Assembly: GCA_964034945.1 (NCBI GenBank)
Contig: OZ035962.1
Location: forward strand, 67,532,274-67,596,273
Length of the DNA: 64,000 bases
Direction: 5' to 3'
From: Chrysopilus asiliformis
Taxonomy: Eukaryota; Arthropoda; Insecta; Diptera; Rhagionidae
The notes beneath the pieces are model-generated. The model was given only the letters and a program-made list of their open reading frames with translations, had not been told where the DNA came from and searched no databases. Of the stretch, positions 10,650 to 33,271 are shown piece by piece. The position numbers were made by a program, and so were the translations under genes. Numbering within the stretch: the stretch's first letter is position 1; the number at the start of each line of letters is the position of its first letter.

Positions 10650-11655
10650 ACTATTTTTTTATATTCAGGCGGATGAAAAAATTGCACAACGGAATTGCAG
10701 TTTTTGGTTTCCTAAAAATCATATGATTGAAATCATTATGGACGACATTATGATAGTCTAAAATTTGAATATCTGTTTTACCAGAGTAATAATTTCTGAT
10801 ACAGGGAAAATTCTATTATTCAGAGTAGAATGTCACATAATAGAGTATAGGTTTTTCTGCTGCCTTAATTTGTTTACTAATACCTCCAGTCCAGTAGCAT
10901 CAACATACAAAATTCCAGTGCAAATTTTTGTTTCTGGCTGTTTGTATGTAAAGATCTGAATGCATAATAACACAAAAAGGAATCGTGATTTCTTTAATAT
11001 CGAGAAAAGCGTCTTTATCTAAGTCTTAAGATAAAATTTCTTCAAACCTGATTTTATGCAATACTGCGTCAGAAACAAGTGAACCTAAATCTCGCTTATT
11101 AGATAATTAAAAACTGCATCATTCAGCTTATCCGTCCTAGAATTACTAGGCAATGTATTCGCTAAGTGTTTGCGAAATTCTTTTCGTTCATCAGCTTTTA
11201 CATATCGCCCTCTGTATTCCCTTTCGCATAAATATTTAAAATTACAGTCTCTCGAGTTGCTGATTGAAGCGGTCGAGATTGGTTCCGGTCGGAGGAATCG
11301 CCATTTTGAGTGTCTTTAGAGTGCAGACTTGTGTGTTCCATGGGGGCTCGGGTGTCGCTGGTGATCCCGACTGTAAAAGCCAGATTTAACCTGTCGCCAT
11401 TTTAATGGCGCACATGGTTTCTATTTTAAAGAAGTGAATTTACACTAATTAACGTCAGCTGGTTGGAATACAGACATGGCCATATAGTTTTACTGGGCCA
11501 ACCTAACTTAAATTCAAAAAAAAAATTAAAATTTCACCGGTTCCGTCGGGGGACATTTCTTTAAATAGTGCAGTATAAACGTACAAGACAAATATAGTGC
11601 GTAGGGTATTTATTACCTTTCGCTTTGTTTGGGCAGTTCAATAGCTCATCCATTA
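10650..11655. other. Intergenic, no gene seen
   Basis: A short + frame at 10765-10959 is not convincing. A slightly more GC-rich patch at about 11260-11400 holds nothing I recognise. Confidence 0.4.
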
Positions 11656-11819
11656 GAGCCTGTTCACATTGGTTGAAATAGTCCGCCTAATTCTGACAGA
11701 AACTGGCAACATTAGGGCAAGGTGAGGAAGTGGGGCTCAGTCCACTTCCTCAGCTTGCCCTAATGTTGCCAGTTTCTGTCATAATTAGGCGGACTATTTC
11801 AACCAATGTGAACAGGCTC
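11656..11819. mobile_element. Harbinger-like MITE, TSD TTA
   Basis: This 164-bp element has near-perfect inverted arms of about 75 bp (GAGCCTGTTCACATTGG at each end), flanked by TTA at 11653-11655 and 11820-11822. It is purely structural, with no frame. The high arm identity suggests a fairly young insertion. Confidence 0.8.
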
Positions 11820-12013
11820 TTAAACTATACAGGAGATAAAGCTTAGGCGTATATATATATATATGTTGTCATTTTGAAAAACTTGTTCGAAAATTTGTTT
11901 TCGCATAATATAAGTTTTATATTTAGATTGAAAACCTTCTTGTCCTTTATCTGGATTTGCTTGTCACAATAATTTGTAATATTTGTTATACTGTTGCCAA
12001 CTCAAAAATATGA

Positions 12014-12518
12014 ATCCGGTCTTTGCCCATTTGACAGGATTTTTTTTTTGATTATTTCTTATTAGCAGAATGCTATTTGTCAATTCGATTTCTTTGTTTA
12101 GTTTTGACTAAGTTAAGTTGACTGAAGATTCTTTCCACTTCTACATTTGATACTGGAAGAATTAAAACGCTAATTGCAAAATTTGCAAGGTCCAAAAATT
12201 GATTTTTCGCACTTGCATCCTTGAAGTTAAATACCTCGCACCAGAATTTCGCGGTGTCATTTGTGTTTTCCCATTTGTTTAGCAAAAGATTGCTCCACTG
12301 ATTCGAGATCTTGGCAGAGGAAGATTTATCAACTTGCAATTCTTCCAATATCAAATTGAGTGGATTTCTATTAACTTTCACGCTATTAACTTTCATATTT
12401 ATTTGTTTTCCAATTGAAAAACCGTTAAAAAAGGTCGAAAACATATTCCGTTCCGGTTAAAAATCCGGTCGACCGGATTTTCATTTTTTCTCCTGTCAAA
12501 GTGGACAAAGCCCGGTCC
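12014..12518 (-). mobile_element. hAT-derived relic with inverted ends
   Basis: The ends are imperfect inverted repeats: CCGGTCTTTGCCCATTTGAC on the left and, complemented on the right, CCGGGCTTTGTCCACTTTGAC-like sequence. They enclose only the C-terminal part of a hAT transposase on the - strand. No 8-bp duplication was found with certainty, so the exact boundaries are approximate. Confidence 0.55.
12073..12444 (-). pseudogene. hAT transposase C-terminal dimerisation domain
   Basis: The translation contains LDLANFAISVLILPVSNVEV followed by ERIFSQLNLVKTKQRNR. This is the classic hAT dimerisation signature: an L..A...L.LPVSN..VER.FS core followed by (K/R)..R.R. Only about 120 residues remain of a protein that is normally about 600 or more; the BED finger and the catalytic core are absent. 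It is a deletion derivative, not a host gene, although hAT C-termini are sometimes domesticated. Confidence 0.75.
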
Positions 12519-12555
12519 AGATTGGCAATTATAGCTTTTGTTATGTTTTTTTTTT
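12519..12555 (+). repeat. DINE-1-like 3' terminal fragment
   Basis: The stretch 'agattggcaattatagcttt' plus 'tgttatgttttt' equals the hairpin-side end of the DINE-1-like elements, in + orientation. It abuts the DD41D pseudogene and may have truncated that element's left end. Confidence 0.45.
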
Positions 12556-12624
12556 AAAAAAACACATAATAATTAATATATTAAGGAAAATCTTTATTTA
12601 AGTTGTTAGTTTGGTTTATGCCAT

Positions 12625-13652
12625 TTAATGTTTAAAGATAATTTCCTTCAAATATTGCCCACGACTAACTCTTAAATGGCCCATTCTGTGGGTCCAATTT
12701 TCGACCACTTTTTTAAGGATATCGGTCGGTATTCCGCGAATAGCACGGGTTATGTTTGCTTCCAAAGCTGTAATCGTTCCGGGTTTATCGACCTAAACAA
12801 GAGATTTCACATATCCCCACAGAAAGTAATCCAATGATGTCAGTTCACAAGATCTCGGTGGCCAATTAACAGGACCATTTCTTGAGATGATGTTTTCATC
12901 AAACGGGTCCCTCAATAAAGCGATTGTATCGTTAGCTGTATGACATGTAGCGCCATCTTGTTGAAACCACAAGTCAGCTACACCAATATCTTGAATTTTT
13001 GTCAACAAAAATTCATTGATCATTGCTCTGTAGCGAGCTCCATTGACAGTAACACGCACTCCTTCCGCATTTTTAAAGAAATACGGTCCGATGATGCCGC
13101 TTGCCCATAAACCGCACCAAACAGTGCATTTTTCGGGTTGCATTGGTAGCTCTTGAGTTGCTTCTGGCTGTTCATCGGCCCAAACACGGCAATTTTGCTT
13201 GTTAACGTAGCCGTTTAACCAAAAATGAGCTTCGTCACTAAACACAATTTTTCGATAAAAAAAAAGGATCAACTTGAAGCTGTTGCAAGGCCCATAAACC
13301 AAAATTAAAAAGTAAACCAAGGTCACTCGACTTTAATTCTTGAACGAGCTGTATTTTATACGCTTTTAAACCAAGATCATACTTCAAAATACCCCACAAC
13401 GTTCCATAAGAGATGCCCAAACCTTGAGAACGGCGACGAATTTATTGATCACGGTCTTCACGAACACTACTACTGCAGCAATATTCTCATTACTTCGGGC
13501 TGCACGCACTCTGGTCGATGGATGAATGTCTAATAGTGTAAAATTAGTTCGAAATTTGGTGATGGTTTCACGAATCAGTGGGCCGATAATCAGTGATTTG
13601 GGAAAAAAGTTTCCACAATTAGTACACGTTATTGAAACGTAAGTCTATTCAT
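12625..13652 (-). pseudogene. DD41D mariner transposase pseudogene
   Basis: Reading down from 13652 gives MNRLTFQ and then, through several frameshifts, GISYGTLWGILKYDLGLKAY, KIVFSDEAHFWLNGYVNKQN, WFQQDGATCHTANDT and LTSLDYFLWGYVKS. It ends with a C-terminal block (VVENWTHRMGHLRVSRGQYL) and TAA at 12625-12627. I count 41 residues between the Asp of QQDG and the Asp of SLDYF, which is the DD41D spacing of the rosa group. A stop separates YVKSLV from the C-terminal block, and the N-terminal third needs at least two frame changes. Confidence 0.85.
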
Positions 13653-13769
13653 GATGAAATGGCACTGAATACTGAACACAAACGTCATATAGACAAGCCA
13701 GTTGACACATAAGGACTGTCAAAACAACCCTATTGGAGAAAGTACCTCCAATTGGATCACCCTTTATTT
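12625..13769 (-). mobile_element. rosa-like (DD41D) mariner, degenerate
   Basis: The right end carries AAAGGGTGATCCAATTGG (complement of about 13749-13766), similar to the AAAGGGTC ends of the other DD41D copies. The left inverted end is not visible and was probably lost. The interior is a nearly full-length but broken transposase gene. Confidence 0.7.
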
Positions 13770-15309
13770 TCCGTTCGGTGTCCCATAGAACCTTTTCACT
13801 ACAATTTTCATCAATTCCAATCCAATTGCGTTTATAAAAATTGTCTCAAATTGGATTTTGATTTTTCAGAAAGTTATGGACTTCACAACTGAAATGTGAT
13901 TCTCCATTTTCGAGAAAATCGTAAAAAAAATCTTGTAGGGGAGAAAGAGTGGTTCAATTTTGATTGTTTTTGAATATAATTTAACTTTTGTGTTAAAGAT
14001 GGAGCTGTGCTAAATTTCAAGTTTCTACCCCTTTAAGTTCTACCGTTTTCAATACTTTTGTGTGGTACATTTCAATAAAATACCAAATTTTTAATTAGGT
14101 ATCTTCTCACCGGTATGTGGATAATCGCATGATCTTTATACAGTTAAAATGCCCAAGATGAAAGATTTAATAAACAAACTAAATCTTTAAAAAAATACTA
14201 CCTGCCAAATAACACAAAATGTAGAATTTTCTTGAGCGAGTATGTATATGCTCAACGAATTGTTCAAGAGCACGAGATAGAACTATCACTTTCATGGTCA
14301 AGGAAAAAATCAAAGAGGTGTGTCTCTATGCGTCACTATAGTATCTCATACTGACTGTGTTTTCTCAACACTCAACGTCAGGCGAAGCCATACAAGTTGT
14401 CGCTGCCAAAAATGATTTATTTCTGTTGATTTATATACGTAATTGCTGAATTTAATTATAGAACGCTTTATGTTATTTTAATCATTATGCGTAAAATATG
14501 CAATTGAAAGTAAAAGCAGCGTAACCCTTATTATAGCAATTAATACAAAATATCTTTGAGGTAACCATACTAACAGCTTTCATTCAAGATTTTTTATTCA
14601 ATTAATTGCAATATAAATTTAACCATTGAAATGTTTTTTCGTTGTTTAGGTGCATACAGACCCAATTTCTATTTTCAGAACATTTTCTTGAAATCTCTTT
14701 TCAATCCACACAAAATATTTGTATACGAATACTTTCATTTCATTCACATGCATTAGTTTTTCTTGTTTATTTCAAGCGTTTTTTACATTTTAATTCTTTT
14801 ATTTTAACAACCAAAAATTGGAAATTTCATTAAAAAAAACAAAAGTTAACCCACCTAACGATGAGATGATACCTTTCTTACATAATAAAACTTCATATGA
14901 TGAATATATGATTGGGTATATTGTTGAAATGTCTTATACAAAAACATTATTACTTTTTTCCTATTTTAGATGGGAGCGCGTCCGAAAAAAATAGTAATAG
15001 TTACAATCAAATTTAATCATACATAGCCATAAACATGAGTGGTGGTTCAGTTTCACTCTGTTCCAATGCCACACACGTTTTCATCAAAATGTAAAATTTT
15101 AAAGCACATTTCTTTTGAAAGTCTAAAACATTAGTGAGAAAACTTGTTTTTTACTTCCTAGTGCCATTTGCACCAACAAAATTTAGCAACTCAGGTACAA
15201 TTTAAATTTTTTAAGTCCCAGAATTTCTACGGTTTAAATAGGCTAACCGCAACTTAATTTTTTAAGAATAGTACGCGCAAACGGGCCTTAGTGTATAATA
15301 TTAAAAAGG
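13770..15309. other. Intergenic, no gene seen
   Basis: The block 13780-14060 has the look of a decayed dispersed repeat (imperfect copies of 'caattggattttgattttt'). The rest is AT-rich with no supported frame. Confidence 0.35.
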
Positions 15310-15530
15310 TTACTTTTTTTGTATGTCTTCGAATATATATCCTTGATGCCTCTGAGAAATTTTTACGGACTTTTTTACTCCAGAATCGGATTCAGCGACC
15401 CCAAAAACCTCCAGATAAAATAATTTTCCGGAAAATTTGAGGAAAAGAATAATCACATTATCGTTACAAGACCTTCGGACGAAGTAGTGGAAATATTGTA
15501 TCGTCACCGGAACTACGCAAGGCGCAAAAT
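15310..15530 (-). repeat. Dispersed repeat related to 6.8-7.0 kb
   Basis: In reverse complement this reads 'gatacaatatttccactact' then 'tcgtccgaaggtcttgtaac' and 'cctcaaattttcc'. That is the same order of words as + strand 6834-7030. Similar phrases recur at 37290-37450, so this is a dispersed family. Confidence 0.4.
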
Positions 15531-15988
15531 TCCATCTTCTTAGGTTTTATAGTTTCGGAAGTATAAGCTTTCGAAGATTTGAAAATATACATATATATAG
15601 GTACATAGATACATATCCCCAAAATAACTTAGTTTTCACTTCCAAAAATCTGCTTCCATTTTTTCTATTTGTGTTTATAATAGATCAAAATCATAAAATA
15701 TCTCATATGATTTATTTAATAAAAAAACCGGATTACTGCCAAACCAGTTTCTACCTCAATTAGTTCTCGACTTTTCGAACAATAACCATTTTAGTTACTA
15801 ATTGTATGTTCGCCTATCCTTGGATTGTCTATGGAAAAGAATCTTTGAAAATACATTAAGCTAGGTATAAAAATTTTGTACATGAGGCTTCGTTACACTG
15901 ACCAAAACTCGCAAAAGTTTAAATTTCGGGGAGTAATTTTGCAAGAGAAACACCCAAAATTTCACTCGCTGAAATGTTGTACAGGTGG

Positions 15989-16110
15989 CCTATTATGGAA
16001 TACGATCGTAATCGTAACGATTGGCATTTGCCTGTTGTTGTTAGTAGAAAACACTAACAACAACAGGCAAATCCCAATCGTTACGATTTCGCTCGTATTC
16101 CATAATAGAC
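15989..16110. mobile_element. Short foldback MITE
   Basis: Two inverted arms of about 55 bp (left CTATTATGGAATACGATCG, right complement CTATTATGGAATACGAGCG) meet at a short loop near 16050. There is no coding capacity. The target duplication is unclear. Confidence 0.6.
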
Positions 16111-17334
16111 CCCCAGAATTCGTAGCGTTGGAGGTCTGGGGAGTTGGGAAAAAAATGGATCCTTTTCCTACAGGAAAATATATTAACTCTATTTTATAAT
16201 CGGGATTCGGGAATACAACTTAATTAACTATTTGACTATTTTTTTAACTATTTTGACTATTTTTGTCTTAATTATTTTAGCTATTTTGCAATTGAAATTA
16301 ATTATTTTGTATTCCCGATTTCAGATTAGAAAATAGTCAGATTTTTTTTCTCCGCGTGTGATTGAGGGAGCCCAGTTTTTAGTGCGATAGAGAAGAAGAT
16401 TAGATAGCACCGCTCAACAAAAAGAGACTTAATTTATACAATTTTCTCAAAATAGTTTGACGTCGCTAATTCCAAATTTGGACATTGTTTAGCCAGATTG
16501 GATCTAATTTTCAAGATATTCAAAAATAAAATTGGGTTTTCAAAAGAAAAGCAATATAAGTACAATTTTATTTGTTTTGTTAATGTTGGATGCTATTTTT
16601 TTTTTATTTTTTTTCTGAAAAGTTGGATTTGCAAATCTGACTATGGCTTGGCTGAATTCGCTCTAATTTAAAAAATAAAAATAAAAACATGTTTTTCCTT
16701 TATTTTTGTACAAAAAATTTTTTTTGTGTTTCCAAACCATCTAACCAAATCGACTCAGATTCGCAATTAGCATGGTCAAATTATCAAAAAAAAGGAATAA
16801 CGAAAATTTCAACATACATGGCAAGAACAGAACAAAATTTTTTTTGAAGCACTTTATGTGTTTTCTTTCGGAAATCAGATTTTCTTTTTCGATTATTGCA
16901 AAAGCTAGGGCTGCGAATCTAAAAGAAAAAAACGGTTTTGAAACTGCGAAAATACTTTTCCGATCGGGAAAGCATTAATAGTGAAGCATTTTTTTTATTG
17001 TGGATTTTCGTATGCCTAAGACCGGACAAAGATTTACGTTCATCGCTAAATGCTCATTGAGCAAATATGAGTTCTACACGAATATCCACAATACACAAAT
17101 ATCCACAATGACAAAAAAGTTATGAGCTGTGCGAAAAGAACTTCAGCTGGGTCGACGCAGTTCTAATTTATCTGCCTAACTGATAGTTGCCTATCTGTCC
17201 CGCTCCACTTTATCTAATACAGATCTATATTATAATTGAAATGTGCTAAAGAAAACTACATCGTGTGAATACTGAAAACTAGTAAAAAGGATATCATTTA
17301 AAAATAAAAAAGAAACATAAAAAATAATAATAAA
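16111..17334. other. Upstream region of the TDH gene
   Basis: No frame of interest. The last ~150 bp before the start codon at 17335 should hold the promoter and 5' UTR of the threonine dehydrogenase gene, but I see no convincing TATA box or initiator. Confidence 0.35.
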
Positions 17335-28311
<10,977 letters not shown>

Positions 28312-28764
28312 AGAAAGGACATATCCTTTTTTGGGTAGAACTGCGCCATAAAGTATTTTCAATAAGCTCTTTATTTTAGTTTGTAGTTATATTTTTAATT
28401 ATGACAATTAATTGCATTTCAACAAAAAATTAAAATATAATGTATAATAATGTATACAGTGTTGCAATCAGTCAATTATTAAAATAATGGTTTTATTTCG
28501 CATTTTTTATTTAAAGTAAAATGACGTTTAAATCTAACAAGGAAAAGTCTCGGAATCGAACTCTACGAAAAATAAGCGACCAGTATTTTTTATGTTGCCC
28601 CAAATAAACGTTAAAAAGATTCGGGTCAAAAGACTGATCGTGTAAAGAACGGTGAGTTATTGCTAGGAGAGTCAAAACAAAATCACCGTGAGTCATGAAT
28701 TAAAAATGTTATCGTGTAAATGAAATCGCAATAACTGTAAACCAGCGATGGTTTCCCTCATAAA
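28312..28764. other. TDH 3' flank
   Basis: It includes the presumed TDH 3' UTR with an ATTAAA-type signal near 28429. No other gene is seen. Confidence 0.4.
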
Positions 28765-29209
28765 CTATGTTTAGATTGAGACTTTCCAGGCGCCTGCTTC
28801 GGCTCCTTTTCGCGCCTGAGTATTTATACTGGGTCTTTACAAGAATGAGCATCGTTAAAATTAATGAAAAAATCTGAATTAAAATCGCAAGTTTTAAATT
28901 GAGTTTTTCTTTTCAATTGGAGTTTCAAACATGGATGAGTAAATTACGGTTGCAGTAGCAGTGGCTTCTATAAGTATATAATACATCTCACTTGTTTCTT
29001 TATATTGTAAAAAATATTTAAAAAAAACCTTTCTTTTTAACCATAATATCAGCAGTGGAAAAGGAATGCATAAAAACAAAACAAACGAGAATAGTATTAG
29101 CCAAACAGAAGCCGATGCCCCCGATAATGGAATTGAATTTCTAATTTTCCTAACGTCTATCGCTCACAAACTGGTCAGGCAGGCGCGTGGAAAGTATCAA
29201 TCTAAACAG
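28765..29209. mobile_element. MITE with CTRTGTTTAGATTGAGA ends
   Basis: The left end is TATGTTTAGATTGAGACTTT. The right complement reads CTGTTTAGATTGATACTTTC. The same ends bound the larger element at 42583-44340, which makes this a shorter family member. The + frame at 29066-29278 is read partly through the terminal repeat and is not a gene. Confidence 0.6.
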
Positions 29210-29292
29210 CCCATGCGACACCACTTTGATCCGGAATTCAATTGTAGTGTTGACAACGTTCGGGGGAGACCAAGGTAAGTAAATAGGGAATA

Positions 29293-29861
29293 AAAAAAAT
29301 AAAACCGACTTTAAAAAAAAACTGAAAAGAAAAAAGCACTAAAAAGAAAAAAATAATTTAAAACTATGTCCATTAATAGCGCATTTAAAATTCGGCTTTT
29401 TTGGAGTGGCGTTAAATTTACACTAAATAAAATCGTTGTAAAATTTCTATTGTCAAGTTTCGCACAAAATCAGTTTGTACACGGAGACAAAAAATAGGAT
29501 AGATTTCTACAAAAAATAGTAACATATGAGACAGTGGGCTTTTTTATAGCGATTGCTTAAAAATAGGGAATCCAATTTGGGACATAAAAGAACTTAGTTT
29601 TGGTGCTTCTAAGAGCCGTGTCTGACAACAAAATTTTTGGAGTCGATCTTAGTTCTTAGTTAGCCTTAAGGGTTAGAAAGTATGTAAACGATTAGCCTTA
29701 AGGGTTAGAAAGTATGTAATTTATTTTAGTTGCAAATTTAACGCCACTCCAAAAAAGCCGAATTTTAAATGCGCTATTAATGGACATAGTTTTAAATTAT
29801 TTTTTTCTTTTTAGTGCTTTTTTCTTTTCAGTTTTTTTTTAAAGTCGGTTTTATTTTTTTT
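29293..29861. mobile_element. Long-armed foldback element
   Basis: Left arm ~29293-29420 and right arm ~29730-29861 are nearly identical in reverse complement, including CGCATTTAAAATTCGGC and ACTATGTCCATTAATAG. A 34-bp direct duplication (unit 'attagccttaagggttagaa' onward) lies near 29660-29722. There is no coding capacity. Confidence 0.65.
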
Positions 29862-29919
29862 AGAAAATTTTTTTTTATTTCGAACGTTTTTAGTTTCAAT
29901 TTTTAATATAGGTAAAATT

Positions 29920-30101
29920 ACAAAGGGTTTGAGGGGATAAGTCCGCAGATGAGAAATATATAAAAGAATCTTCCAGATATTGTACTGAACACAATACAAA
30001 GAATTTTACTCGATATCCCAAGCAGGGAGGGGTTTGAAGGGGTAGGTTAACACGGGGAAAATATATAAAAGAACCTTCCTTGTGTTGTACTGAACACAAC
30101 G
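29920..30101. repeat. Tandem duplication, ~105-bp spacing
   Basis: Two diverged copies share 'gagaaatatataaaagaa' / 'gaaaatatataaaagaacctt' and 'gtactgaacacaa'. They are followed directly by a DINE-1-like element. Confidence 0.45.
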
Positions 30102-30103
30102 TA

Positions 30104-30460
30104 AAAACATAACAAAAGCTATAATTGCCAATCTGGCAATCATTGGAGACCCGTATGGTGATATTCGTATCAAAATTCGAACAGTTGTATCAAAATTCCA
30201 ATTTGAAGTCAAACTTTCCTATAAGATTTTTTAAAATTTATTCCAATCGGATTTTGATTTATGGAAGTTTTATGTAGAATCATATCCCAAATAACTTTTG
30301 TTCTTGCACTTTTTTGATAAGATGCACGGTTTTTGAGAAATTCGGAAAAAACATTTTCGTTTGTATGGGGGTACCCCCCCTAATGGTCCATTTTTGCCCA
30401 TGAATGAACCAGGGCCCAACCAGGAACTTTCTCTACAACTTTCTCTTTTGGATGACCAAA
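30104..30460 (-). repeat. DINE-1-like Helentron, truncated
   Basis: The hairpin end (AACATAACAAAAGCTATAAT, hairpin TTGCCAATCTGGCAA) and the body are present. The microsatellite and the ACCCGTATGGTG head are missing. Confidence 0.6.
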
Positions 30461-30690
30461 ATCGGTCCACCCAGTAAAAAGTTAGGCGTGAACATACATA
30501 AAAAAAAATATTCAGGTGGAATTGAGAACCTTTTCCTTTTTGGAAGTCGGTTAAAAAAGTGAAATTTAACTAAAAATATTTTTTTTAAAGCGCTTCGTTA
30601 GAGTACTGGAATAAATTGGACTCAAATTCAGCCCGCGTTTTAATAACCACACTTTACCTTAGGTTCACTAGAGAGCCTATAATCGAAAAG

Positions 30691-31075
30691 TTAAAGGTAG
30701 AACCTGAATCGTACGTCGATGCGTCCGTCATGCGTCCGTCACGTTGACAGTTCGAGTAAAATCAACGGGATGCTATGAGTACTCCCCTAATAATACGTTT
30801 TCCGATGCGGCAAACGCATAGAGTAGGTCGAATTTCCACTTTTACATGCGGCAACGCACAGAAATGTCATTTCCCAAAAAAGTTTGTTTACGATTTAAGC
30901 AATTTAAGTATGGAACAAATTGAAAGTAATTGTTTCGACGATAAACTAATAGAAGAAGTGCAAAACAATGAATTAACTCCAGATTCGTTGCCGTACCCAA
31001 CTGTCACCGCATCGAACTGTCAACCGGACGGACGCATGACGGACGCATCGACGTACGATTCAGGTTCTAGCTTAA
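30691..31075. mobile_element. Foldback element at TTAA with internal open frame
   Basis: TTAA lies at both edges (30691-30694, 31072-31075). The arms of about 60 bp match in reverse complement (TAGAACCTGAATCGTACGTC and GATGCGTCCGTCATGCGTCC). An open frame from 30775 spans the interior and the right arm (109 codons) but matches nothing I know. The TTAA site suggests a piggyBac-type mover; the ends do not begin with CCC, so this is uncertain. Confidence 0.55.
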
Positions 31076-31319
31076 TAGACGTACTTAATAGAGTGTCTCA
31101 CTGACCATTTGTTTATTGAGAATGTAAGAAATTCATTTAATAGTGGCATATGATCCTAATGACTCAAGATGCTCAATTAACTCCAATTAGAACAGGTTAT
31201 TATTAGGCCAGTTAGATTTTTTTTTTAAAACAACTATAACTTTTAAAACAACTTTCAAAACAACTACGGCTTTCCAAATTTTTTTGATACTTTAAATTTG
31301 AGCTTTTTACTTATAAATC

Positions 31320-32527
31320 TGTGGCCACAAGCAATAACCGCTTATGTCGATTTAAGAACGAAATGAGTTATTAATACTACTGCGTTCTCCATGCTGTAAT
31401 CTATATCAAGCATCATTAGCTAGTGGCTCGACTGGCTCATCACACAGATTGGCTTTAACAGCGTAGCCCTATAATCAACCTTTTATTGTGTGCTGTAATG
31501 CTTGTGTGTTGCGGTTTCAACCGTGCTTCGGAGTTGGAATCGGTGCTGTATTTTAATGTGTAGTGGTTACAAATTTTGATTGTAAAGGGAGCGACAGTTA
31601 CTTTGATGACACCTGATCTATATACACAAAAAATTTGGTCTTCTTATCAATTTTCTAACCAGGAGCTTTGGTCGAAAAATATATTCGCTTATGTCCCAAT
31701 AATAATGTATTACACATTCAATAAACACGTAACTTTAGTTACATGTAAGACACAAATTGTTTCCATTTTAATATTTTATAAAATAAAAGATCATTTAAGT
31801 CTGCTGTAGCACGGATTTAATGCCCTTATAAAAGCAATTAATTTAATGAAAATCCGGATCCAGTTATCATTCAAACTTTTTTCAGAAAATGATTTCCATC
31901 TTTGTACTCCGATTACTCAAAATCGCAATTTTCGACATAAAGCCTCGTTGTCATTGATCAAATTACTTGATTGCAAGTAGATAATTCAGCTACATTCAGC
32001 CATCCACACGTATCAAGTAGCTTTTGCAAGTAAAATTGACATCTGACCGAAAACATAACCTAAAATTTTCTGAGGAAATAAATCGCTACATTAAATTTAA
32101 CCTTAAATTGTGTTGTACGAAGATTTGTGACAATTGTGTTTGTTTTGGCATTAGGCAGTGAAGCTTTTTTACTAGATCTAAACCGTTGGAAAAATGCGCG
32201 CTACAAAAAAGTTAAAAATAAAGAAAATATTGCAGCCATGCATCACACAAAAGTCGGCAACCTTCTCCAGCGAAAACAGAAAACAAAATGAATTTAAACA
32301 CACACATATAGAACTTCTTCGTTTCCAGACGCTTTTTTGAGAATGTGTTGGAATCAAGTTGAAACAAAAGTAGGAATGCCGTCTACTTTGAATCAAGTTG
32401 ATTTGTCAGCAACTAACACATATGCGTGCGACGTACACAACGTCAAATTTCGTGCATGTACGACTACTTGATTCAAGTAACTTGATCAATGACAACGACG
32501 CTTAAGCGGTTATTGCTTATGGCCACA
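31320..32527. mobile_element. Nested inverted-repeat elements
   Basis: The outer pair is 31320-31349 (TGTGGCCACAAGCAATAACC) against the complement at 32505-32527. The inner pair is 31940-31980 (CTCGTTGTCATTGATCAA) against the complement at 32458-32500, so a 0.56-kb element is inserted beside the outer right arm. The interiors hold no recognised frame. Confidence 0.5.
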
Positions 32528-32689
32528 GAAATATTAACCGACTTCAGTTATTTTGGCTATTATTTAAAACAATAAATGAAATTTGAAGTTTTTTATGCGC
32601 GTTTTTAAGTTCGGCGGCCCTTTATACACGCCCGATTGTCCACTCTCTAGCTAGATTGTGGGCTCTCTAATCTTCACTTTGTGACGAAA

Positions 32690-32770
32690 CGTGACACGTA
32701 ACTCTATTATTCACGTAACTCTTTCTGTCACGTAACTCTATTATTCACGTAACTCTATTATTCACGTAGT
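32690..32770 (+). repeat. Short tandem repeat upstream of eco
   Basis: The word CACGTAACTCTATTATT is repeated about four times with small variations between 32694 and 32768. Each copy contains CACGTAA. It lies about 500 bp upstream of the eco start codon, so it could fall in the promoter or 5' UTR region. Confidence 0.6.
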
Positions 32771-33271
32771 ACCTACAAAACAATTCTTTAGGTACTCTAT
32801 TAGCAAAAATTTAATTCCTTCGCAGTGTGAATCCGTCAATTCATGAATACAATTTTGGCGCCACTTTAGTAACGTCAAATTTCTAAAATCTAAGCGGGAA
32901 CAAGATCTTTTCATTCTTATTAATTTTAAATGGCGTGTTTTATTTAGAAAAATAACTTTTTAGCGTATCTTCGCAAAAATATAATACAACTTTTACAGTC
33001 CTGTTAAGAATTATTTCATATAATTAGCAGAAATCAGTGTTTTTGTGTTTACAATACATATTTCTTAATTATAAATTATTTGTTAATAAATGTGATTATT
33101 TAAGTGCTTCAATATTTTTATCTTTTGAGGTAACGAAAAAGCTTGAATATTTAATATTTTTCAGAATATTTTATATAGCCGGAGAGCAAAAAAAAAGTTT
33201 CCTTTCACAATAAATAACTGATTCTGGATGATTTAGTATTTTTATTATTAATTACTGATCATTCATTTTAG

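Noticed and set aside
29066..29278. A 70-codon + frame
   Set aside because: It is mostly the terminal inverted repeat of the MITE at 28765-29209.
29811..30212. Three overlapping - strand frames of 62-68 codons
   Set aside because: They derive from the tandem duplication at 29920-30101 and a DINE-1-like end.
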